From: Sistotremastrum niveocremeum HHB9708
Taxonomy: Eukaryota > Basidiomycota > Agaricomycetes > Sistotremastrales > Sistotremastraceae
Length of the DNA: 64,000 nt
Direction of reading: 5' to 3'
NCBI GenBank assembly: GCA_001630475.1
Contig: KV419409.1
Coordinates: 1 to 64,000, forward strand
Part shown: positions 56,236 through 64,000 of the stretch, piece after piece
How the letters are laid out: every line of letters starts with the position of its first letter
Numbering within the stretch: position 1 is the stretch's first letter
Position numbers and translations under genes: made by a program
The notes under the pieces: model-generated
Seen by the model: the letters and a program-made list of their open reading frames with translations, nothing else
Database searches by the model: none
What the model was told of the DNA's origin: nothing

Positions 56236-57095
56236 CTACCAATCGCCATCGCCGGTGTTGTCGTCGTATACAGCTTGATCTGTAGCTCCTTGATCGTAAC
56301 CTAACGCACTCGTTTCAGATAATCAGATCGGCGCATAACAGGGTCGATTCACCTTGCTCGTATTCTGCGTCGTTGTGGTCTTCCCATGCGTTTTCGAGCA
56401 AGGCGCCGCCGACGAGACCGGCACCACCTGCATAGGCGTTAGAACCACTTTATTCACAGACAGCATTTGTGCTCGCCTGCTAGCACAGCAGTGCCCATGC
56501 CAAATCCGCTCTTCTTAGGAGGCTCTGGAGGTGCTTGTTGGACATAACCGCCCTGGTAACCTTGAGGAGGCCCTCCCCAACCGCCACCTGGTGGTGGTGG
56601 ACCGCCATAACCGCCACTGGCACCATATCCAGTGTTATAGCCAGCGGGTGGACCGCCAAAGCCGCCGCCAGGAGGGCCATTCCATCCTTGATTAGGCGGG
56701 GGACTGCCATAACCTTGACGAGGTGGTTGGGGCTGATATCCTCGATCGCCGTATCCGCCCTGTGGAGGATACGGGGAATGCGGTTGGGGTGGTCCGCCAT
56801 ATGGACTTGGAGGTGCGGGTCCGCCGGGAGGGGGTGCGTATTGAGCGGGAGGCGGGGGAGCGGGCCCAGATGGATGAGTCCATGATGATCTCGGGGGGTT
56901 TTCTCGTGTATTCACGTAGAACCTGCTTGATCTTTCAACATTATGGAATCTTGATATACTCTCGAGATGCTGACCAGGCTTTGTAGCTGCGATGTTCGAC
57001 GATAAGGCGTTCTGATGACACTGGCAGCCACACAAGACGTACTTTGAATCGTATTGTTCCACCCAGCCTTTAGAAATTGGGCGATCAGAGAACAT
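56236..57095 (-). CDS. small WW-domain protein, Pro/Gly/Tyr-rich with glycine-zipper-like segment
   Basis: ATG 57093-57095 gives MFSDRPISKGWVEQYDSK. A roughly 110-base intron joins it to SSRFYVNTRENPPRSSWTHP, completing a WW domain (GW ... FYVNT ... SSWTHP). The middle is Pro/Gly/Tyr-rich with many PPGG and GGYG units (GYGSPPPNQGWNGPPGGGFG). A Gly/Ala segment follows across an intron with a GC donor (GTAVLAG / GAGLVGGALLENAWEDH). The acidic tail GYDQGATDQAVYDDNTGDGD ends with W and stop 56236-56238. It shares its plan (WW, low-complexity Pro/Gly/Tyr, glycine-zipper-like helix, acidic or Tyr-rich end) with the larger WW gene 10 kb away. Function unknown. Confidence 0.78.
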
Positions 57096-57577
57096 CGAGC
57101 ACGAACAGTGCGTTGTGCATACCGTCAGGCAAAGGTCTCGTATCTGGATTACGAGGCTGCGACATTGTGGTTGAGGACAAGATGAGTGGATATATTTCCC
57201 CGGAGTGGGACCTGATATAGGCACTCGGACTGTTCAAATGGCTGTGTAGTATCCATCGATAGTGTACGAATCCCTGATCGAGCCGGCATGGTCATCATCC
57301 GGCCAACGTGATAACAATCCGAGCATCGCATTATATTCATTAGTCACAAGTCAGTATTACAAGCACATAATATTGAATATAGTAACGTATCACAAAGAAG
57401 CTAGTAGTGTACATGCGCGAATAATTAGCCAATAGGGTAGCCACGTCAGTCTCCGCGAAGCAATTAGGACAGAATTAAGCAGCGGGTGCTGTCACAGGTA
57501 TCTCGAAATATATTATTTGCTAGAGTGTTTCTTCTTTTCATCATGCTGGAGACATCGGTCAACGCGACGCGTTATAT
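57096..57577. other. intergenic, promoter of the small WW gene and 3' flank of the HMG gene
   Basis: 482 bases between leftward genes. AT-rich from 57330 to 57430. No gene recognised. Confidence 0.5.
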
Positions 57578-58521
57578 TCACGACAGACTACGCACGGATT
57601 TTTTGGACTTTTTAGGCGGGGGCTGCTCGGGTTCTTGCTCGTCCTCTGATGACTCGTCCGACGAATCGTCTTCGGAACTAGAATCTTCGTCTGAAACCGG
57701 TGTCTCCTTCTGCACTTCCTTAACTGCGGATTTTGGCTTCGCGACCGGGACCGCAGGTCCAGCCTCAATCGCAGCAGCCGCAGACTGACGCATTTCATGA
57801 GCTGTGAGCACAGGTCATAGAAATTTTGTACGTACCGCTTCCGCAGCTTTAATACCCTTATTCGTGTTGTATGTATTCAATTCCTCGTCATAGCGCGCCT
57901 TGTCGACTGACACCATGTCTTTGTACCGCTGCAAACCACGAGCAGGTCAGACGCGTAATGTTGTGCAATGCATACGGTGCACCCACCTCCTTCTCCTTGT
58001 CCGGCATTGTGCTCCATGCCTCGGAGATTTTCCCGAGGACCTGGTGATAGGCGAGACCTGGGAATTGGGTCTTGAACCCAGCGCGAACTTCATTCTGGAA
58101 CATGAGGTATGCAGAAGGGGGGCGTTTTGGTAGATCAGGATCCTTTTCCTTCTTCTCTTTCTTTATACGTTTACGCTTGCCACCGTCGCCCTCTGTCGAC
58201 GCATTCTGACGCGACTTCTTCTCTCCAGCGCTACCCTGATGTTCGATAGGTGTCGGGGGACCCTGTAAGTCATTGGGAGGAGGTACGGGAGCAAACGCGT
58301 TCTGAAACGTGTGCGAATCCTTAACAGCACCAGGTGGCTCGCCCTTTAATAGGGCAGAAAAGTGCGACGCGAGGTCGGCACATTGTCTCATATGAGATGC
58401 GACCTGCTCCAGAGAATGGCATAACTGAGGTTATATTAGTGAGGACTACGGGTGCAAGAGACAATGAGCATGCCTGGTTTTTGTAGAGGGCAAGTTCATC
58501 GAGGGCGTCACCCTTAACCAT
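57578..58521 (-). CDS. HMG-box protein with acidic tail
   Basis: DNA-bending chromatin protein. ATG 58519-58521 gives MVKGDALDELALYKNQ, then a helical segment (QVASHMRQCADLASHFSALL). A strongly basic stretch (GGKRKRIKKEKKEKDPDLPK) leads into one HMG box: KRPPSAYLMFQNEVRAGFKT, QFPGLAYHQVLGKISEAWST, MPDKEKE / RYKDMVSVDKARYDEELNTY. This has the PPSAYLxF start and the W-x-x-M-PDKEKE-x-Y core. The C-terminus is a Ser/Glu/Asp-rich acidic tail (DSSSEDDSSDESSEDEQEPE) followed by a basic end (KKSKKSVRSLS). About four exons. The single box with an N-terminal helix recalls Nhp10/Hmo1-type proteins, but the subgroup is uncertain. Confidence 0.88.
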
Positions 58522-59043
58522 GCCGAGTGTAATGCGAGTGTACAGGGGGTATACAGAAGTGTACAGGCTGAGTTAACCGCTTATATGCTCTGTAAAATTG
58601 AGTTTGAAATGTTTGTTCAAGTTTTGCCGTAATGCACAATAGGAAATGTGAGACCTTTGCTATTGCTTTCTGCAGCTCAGAGATGAACATCTTGCGAACA
58701 TGATATATTGCTCTGCATCGAGTTTCGCATTTTCCAACGCACTTATGAAATGCATGCGGTGCTCTGGATGTCTGTCGATTGAAATAGGAAATAAGGTTTG
58801 CCAGGGGGTGATTTAAGCGGAGATTGAAAATCCCGTTTCACCAGAGTCGACTGCCGTTTTCTCAGCTTCCCATCACGTCTCTCGTTCGTGAGGCAGACAG
58901 GTAATCGTTTCTTTGCGGTAGACTATTGCACGCCCAAAGTTGCATTTGCTATTCACAACTGAATACGGAACAAAAATCTCGAATTATTACATTGAGCCAG
59001 TCCCAGAAAAACGATATATAATCGAACGTGTTCGTCCCGTGCA
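58522..59043. promoter_or_regulatory. divergent promoter region (HMG-box gene / PNUTS-like gene)
   Basis: 522 bases between two start codons. No named site identified; the sequence shows no long open frame. Confidence 0.5.
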
Positions 59044-62000
59044 ATGGACTTTTTCACATCGTCCTGGGCGACACAACCGACGCATCTTCCAGTGTCGCAT
59101 CCATCGTCGAGCGATGCTACCGTGTCTGCAGACGACTGGGCCAAAGCGGCCCCATCGTCGTCCAATCAGCCGCTGACGAGTCACCCCCCGTCAACCCTCG
59201 ACTTCCCTGATACCTTCTCGTTCGATGGCAGCGAGCAGCTCCCACAGCGGCCAGACTCGTCTTTATATTCGCTCCCGACGACCACACCATCTCCTACCAC
59301 AGTCACTCCATTCTGGTACAACGCCGGGCCTTATCCATTCAATCCCGCACCTACTCATTACACGAACCAATATCCGTATCCCATCTCATCGTACTCCACG
59401 CTCAATGGAGCCACAGGCTCGTCACCCGTACCCCCTCCTCAGCAATCGCAGCCACAGCAACAGACTCAGTTCGCGATAGAGTCAGTATCAGTCCCGACAG
59501 TCTCGTCGCCTCAGACTACTAATCCGTCGCACAGCCCCGCGCTGGTTTCGAACATCTCCCCAACCTCCACTCCCATACACCAATACCAGCAATCTCCTCT
59601 TTCCCAGTACTCTCCTGGTTTCATACCCACCCAATCCCAACCTCATGTCCAACAACGCACGATGTCCCTCAACCCCCAACTCCTGCACTCGAATCTCCCT
59701 CAATCGGCGGCGCCGTCTGATCTTTCTAATCCCACTCCGCCAGTGCCGCCTACTCCTCCCAGACCAGACATCAAAGCTAGTCTGGAGTCGTTGCTAGGAT
59801 CCGGGGGTCTCACCGGAGGTACCCCGGCTCTTGTTCAACTGATCAAAGACGTCAAAGCATATGGACACAACGACATAGATCCTGAATTGCTTACAGAATT
59901 CTTGTCCAAAGTCAGCATGAGAGCGGACGATCAGTTTCTCAAAGCCTGGGCTGATTCCGAAGAAGCCATGGAAATACTGAAAGACTGGCTGAAAGCAGGT
60001 GCCATCAAGAAAGACGAAGGGCGGTGGGTTCAGACTATCAACCCTATCCTTGCTGTGAGATTCCCCGGCGCATCGTGGTCTTAACTCTTTCTGATTTTAT
60101 CTCAAAGGTATTGGGCCGTATGCGGCTAAGTCTGGACACCCTCAAATCAACGAAACTTGGCAAGATCATCGTCAAACTGACCAAAGACTCGAATCCTGGT
60201 GAGCTCGGTTTCTTGCTTTTCTTGTGTGAAATTGTGTCCGCGTTCCTCTACGTGCTGCCACTTGAGTGATCCCGGGTAATGCTTCCCAGCGACGTTTGAG
60301 TGTTTCACCTTGAAGTCTCAAAGCAACAGATGGGGTGCTGTCAGTCTTCAAGGCTACATCCTTTGAATAAATAAAATACCCGTTATATGACACCTTGCTC
60401 AACTGTGCTACAGCTACTCGTGATTTGTCGGTTCAATTGGAGAAAAAATGGCGAGATCTAGTGACTAGTGATGCACCCGCGAAGAAAGAACCAGGTGAGG
60501 GTGGGTCAAATCAACAACCTGCGTGGGAGCAATTCATTAATATTTCCCTTGACACAGAGCCTCCGTCGAAGAAAAGAAAAGCAGATTCGTCTTCAGCGAA
60601 AAATGCTCCGCCCACGAAAAAGCTGGCTCTCTCGTCAAGTGCAGGTGTGAAACCGCCTCTGACGAAAAGGGAACCTAAAGTGGTGGTTACTGCTGTGAAG
60701 GATGTGAAATCGGATTCATCATTCTTTACTGAGAAGAAAGCCAAACCGAAACTACCAAGCTTCAAGAAAACTGCTCCGGGTTCTTCTGGGTCTGGGTCTG
60801 CTCCGTCAAAGGAAACTGAGAACGTGGCTCAACCGTCTTCTATTGATCCGTTCCAAGAGGCCCTGAAATCTATGGGCAAACGAATATCCTCGCCGAAAGT
60901 GGAAGTACCGACGCCTCCTGCCTCAGCACCACCTCTGACCAACACGTCGAATCTTGGGAAAAACGGCAAACCGAAGAAACGAGTGTCCTTCCGGCCGGAT
61001 GATAAGATTGAACAGATCAGATATATCGAAAAAGCTATATATGATGATGATTCAGATGTGAGCGATCTTTGGCAGATAACCTGGATTTTTAAGATATTTA
61101 AGCATATCCGTAGACCTTGCATGGTATGCATAATCTTCGTGACCTTGAGCAGGCCGAGGGCGCGGCTTTGCATGCCCATCTGTTCGAAGAGCAAATCGAT
61201 TGGACAGAACCACTTTGTAAGACTCTGATTACCTCACCGGCGCCTAACAATAATCGAACATCTAACAGTGCTTGAACTGCCTCCTGACACCTTGATACCA
61301 CGTGGCGAAGACAGTATCGAAAAGACAACCCAGGAAGAAAGAGAGAAGAGTGCACTTGGTGCACTCTATATGTCCTCAGCTCAGATACCTGATTCACCGT
61401 TTGAGCCATCGGTACTGCCGCCTGAGAACCCGGACGCAGAAGCCAAGCCTATGCTCACTGGTGCCGAAGTCGACTCTCTCACGGGGGTGTCGCCATCGGT
61501 AGCGGACCTCTTGGGTCAAATAAGCGCTTCCTTGCCAGCACCCATGAATGAGGCTCCGATGTCTCAAGCTCTCCCAATGGAAGAGCAACTACCGTCTGTT
61601 TCTCTCGATACAAATTTATTAGCCGCTCTGCAGAATATTGGTCCGGAGCAATTGAAACAGCTGCTCGTGGCTCAGATGCCGATGCCCGATGCGGGGTTTC
61701 AAAACCATAATTTCCCGGGAACCGGTGATCCGAATTGGAACTATGCCCAATATGGGCAAGTCGGTGCCGCCAATTCAACTGGCTTTGATGGAGACGAGCG
61801 ATCGAGAAGACAGTGGGACTCTGGAGAACAAAATTGGGGAGGAAGAGGTAGAGGTCGGGGAGATGGATTTAGAGGTAGAGGCGGTCGCGGAGGAGGAGGT
61901 GGTTTTAGATCTAAACAGCCCAAACCGTGCACCTTTTACCAACAAGGAAGGCAAGCCAAAGTTTCTGCAAAGTGCTTGAACAACATATTGACTGCGACGC

Positions 62001-62065
62001 TGAATTCTAGGTGTAAATACGGTGACAGCTGTGATTTCTTGCATGAAGCACCATCAGGTTACTAG
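59044..62065 (+). CDS. PNUTS/Ppn1-type regulatory subunit of protein phosphatase 1
   Basis: Nuclear targeting subunit of PP1; in other species it dephosphorylates elongation factors at transcription termination. ATG 59044. About 240 residues of Ser/Pro/Gln-rich sequence precede a TFIIS N-terminal (LW) domain: KASLESLLGSGGLTGGTPAL, FLKAWADSEEAMEILKDWLK, then VLGRMRLSLDTLKSTKLGKI, IVKLTKDSNP and DLSVQLEKKWRDLV. A Lys-rich linker holds a textbook PP1-docking motif, KKRVSFRPDDK (about 60975). DSDMHNLRDLEQAEGAALHA and LELPPDTLIPRG follow. The C-terminus has an RGG box (near 61840-61910) and one CCCH zinc finger, CTFYQQGRCKYGDSCDFLH. The finger is interrupted by a GC-AG intron (61951-62010). It ends EAPSGY, TAG 62063-62065. 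This domain order matches PNUTS closely. Confidence 0.88.
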
Positions 62066-62556
62066 GGCGGACCACAGATCACATCAAGACGACATTGCAT
62101 TGTATCATTTGTTAGGTCACTTTCTTGCACGCATATTATTTTGTATTCTTTATCATTTCCATAATTCATTCATGCTATAATGGCAAGTCAGCATTGAAAG
62201 CATATGCACGTCTATCCCAGCAATTGTATATTCCGTCACGAGGCTCAAAGCACCTCGAACACGCAATTGATGTGTACTAGAAGCGCTAACGATACATGGC
62301 AATCAGACAACCACGAGCACTGCTTGTTAAGGCAGGAAAGATAAAAAGGTAATATTGACAAGTGCGGTAGTACTATTATTGGAAACAATCTGATACCCTC
62401 ATCCCTCGGAGTAAGCAGTGATGTAATACAGAATCTAGATGCAAGTAAACGTACGATGGCCACCAGGCCTGAGATCAACAGTGCGATATGAGGACAAAGC
62501 TAAGACAACAAAAGGCGAGCTGAGAGAACAATATAACACGTAACGCAATCGACCGA
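62066..62556. other. convergent intergenic region
   Basis: 491 bases between the stop of the PNUTS-like gene and the stop of the LIM-binding gene. It is AT-rich, with likely 3' UTRs of both. No gene seen. Confidence 0.5.
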
Positions 62557-64000
62557 CTAGCCGTTCTTCGGTTTCCGTCTGGTAGTCGCCCTTTTCGCTG
62601 GGGGGGCACTTTCCGACTGACTCTCATTTTGGTTTTTACGTTTTAAAGATGCTGGAGCAGGAATGGGAGTTGCCGTTGGCGTCGAGTTGGAGGGTGTAGC
62701 AGACGGTGGCCCGCCACTTGGGGCCGGTCTTCCAGTTGCACTATCCACCAGCGCAGGGATTCCAGTTGCGGGGACTAAGGCTGGAGGATGATTTTTCGAC
62801 GGTGAAGACATCTGAGAGGGACTTGCGCCGGCGTGGTTTTGGAGAGTGCCGGAAGGCGAAGGAGCAATAGGATTAGGATAATGTGAATGTGCTGAACCTG
62901 TCGTCGGTCCCATATTCGTACTCCGCCGTGACAAGAAATCCGCGTACGACGATGGCTCTGTATTTCGAATGTGTGCAACCAGCTGTTTCAGTGCATCTGT
63001 AATTATGATATCAGCCTTGATCGGCGGGTTTATACCGCGATTAACAAAAACTTACCGGAGGGACCCAGATTTCGTGATAACGCAAAATCCATAAGATCAC
63101 CCATACTCTCACAACTCTCGGCGAGCTGAAGAAAGCAATTAGTAATCGAATTAGGTGAAAGTAAAGTGTGTACCTCTAAACAACGCATCGTCACTTGCGG
63201 GATGCCGAATGCATTTACAGGTTCAGGCGGTAGGGTAGCTTTCTCTATGTGAATACATTGGTCTTCGACTGCGCTCTTGTTGCTATTATTGGGCGTCTGA
63301 CTGCGATCCTCGGGTGTTCCATCGTGTTGCCCAGACGGCTCACCCTGACGTTGCGATGGTATTGGCTTCGCGTCGCTTCGGATAGCCGATACGGATATCT
63401 GCTTATCGTACGAATTGGCGTCGAACGAGAGTAGCTTGATTAGAGGTCTGGGTTTTGAAGATGTGGTGTCATAATAAATGGTCGCGGACAGAGGACCACG
63501 AAGGGCCACAGTATATCCCGTGTAGTACTTGTATGTCCAGGTGGCATTCTTGCAACTGATCTCAGCTTGCGGGGGTTCATCTCCATTTGCAGGAATGTAT
63601 CGCTCGTCGGGAAGATCAAGCGAGAGACTCATAGATTGGACTCCTGACTGTCCTGTAACCAGGAAAAATCTGGGAAGAATTTTGAGACCAATGTCTAGAT
63701 AATTTAGGTGTTAATTATCTGCAATACCAAAAGAAGAGGAAATCTAACCGAAGGGTTTTGCTTCTAGCCTGATGTTATCTTTCCATAAGGTAAATTTCAT
63801 GAATCCTTCGGGGTGGAAGTACTTGTTCACAACATTGTCCCAATAGTTCAATTGATGGCGCTAAAGGCGATGATTAGCTATACCTATGACACGAATAAAT
63901 GATATGTACCTCGGGAGTGGTGAACACCAATGAGCCAGCAAATGTTAGCAGAAGTAGTATGCCTTGCCCTTGACCGAGAGGGCTGAGAGAGCAATGAGTA
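62557..64000 (-). CDS. LIM-domain-binding (Ldb/SEUSS-type) transcriptional adaptor, 5' end beyond the window
   Basis: Partial; the N-terminus is right of the window. Visible exons, in order, give GQGQGILLLLTFAGSLVFTT, then RHQLNYWDNVVNKYFHPEGF, MKFTLWKDNIRLEAKPF, then ILPRFFLVTGQSGVQ, MSLSLDLPDERYIPANGDEP, WTYKYYTGYTVALRGPLSAT, VTMRCLEVHTLLSPNSITNC and SMGDLMDFALSRNLGPSG. The W-D-x-V-x-x-FF/YFHPEG block, YTVALRGPLS and the RCLE segment fit the LIM-binding/SEUSS domain used to bridge transcription factors. The C-terminus is Ser/Pro/Thr-rich (PSATPSNSTPTATPIPAPAS) with a basic end (AKRATTRRKPKNG), a likely nuclear signal. Stop 62557-62559. Confidence 0.82.

Overview
The window reads as nuclear DNA of a filamentous basidiomycete, most likely a mushroom-forming agaricomycete. 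Genes lie on both strands and are packed with short introns of about 45-75 bases. These introns have GT-AG (sometimes GC-AG) ends and visible CTAAT/CTGAC-like branch points. Gene spacing is tight, with few repeats and no transposon that I can recognise. Spliced products match eukaryotic and fungal families: prolyl oligopeptidase, the Ssk1 response regulator, a Bur1/CDK9 kinase, a kinesin-3, Rad16, a Pcl-type cyclin and an Aim23-type mitochondrial IF3. I saw no tRNA, rRNA, CRISPR array or phage feature.

Layout. 1-7,283 holds a tandem duplication of a prolyl oligopeptidase gene (copy 1 runs off the left edge, copy 2 is complete), followed by a mitochondrial folate/FAD carrier. The duplicated block carries a dead copy of the carrier's first exon and the tail of an unidentified neighbour. 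8.5-12.1 kb has mitochondrial IF3 and a PPR protein. 12.3-20.0 kb has CBP80, a D-ribulokinase-like FGGY kinase, the tRNA adenosine deaminase subunit Tad2 and ribosomal protein uL2. 21-30 kb has a Q-rich SS18-like protein, an SH3 protein, a Pcl-type cyclin and NOSIP. 30.5-34.9 kb is the SSK1 response regulator. 34.9-37.3 kb has no convincing gene. 37.3-46.1 kb has ETR1, RAD16 and a WW-domain protein. 46.5-52.4 kb is a full-length kinesin-3. 52.7-62.1 kb has BUR1, a second WW protein, an HMG-box protein and a PNUTS/Ppn1-like PP1 subunit. The right edge cuts a LIM-domain-binding protein.

How the genes relate. There is no pathway cluster in the bacterial sense. Many genes serve nuclear RNA polymerase II work: CBP80, SS18-like, Bur1, PNUTS, HMG box, LIM-binding. 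Another set is mitochondrial: carrier, IF3, PPR, Etr1. Bur1 and PNUTS are 3.3 kb apart; they belong to families of opposing function (CDK9 kinase and PP1 phosphatase on the elongation machinery).

Most unusual signals. Exons of 3 to 19 bases are needed to restore conserved motifs: three consecutive ones build the kinesin P-loop, one sits in a WW domain, and a 3-base exon is likely near the Rad16 C-terminus. There are three inferred GC-AG introns, a mosaic of identical tracts between the two oligopeptidase copies, an internally repeated IF3 C-domain, and two WW proteins with glycine-zipper-like segments. Exon boundaries were worked out by eye from reading frame, splice sites and family motifs. 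Gene ends are start to stop codon; UTRs are not called.
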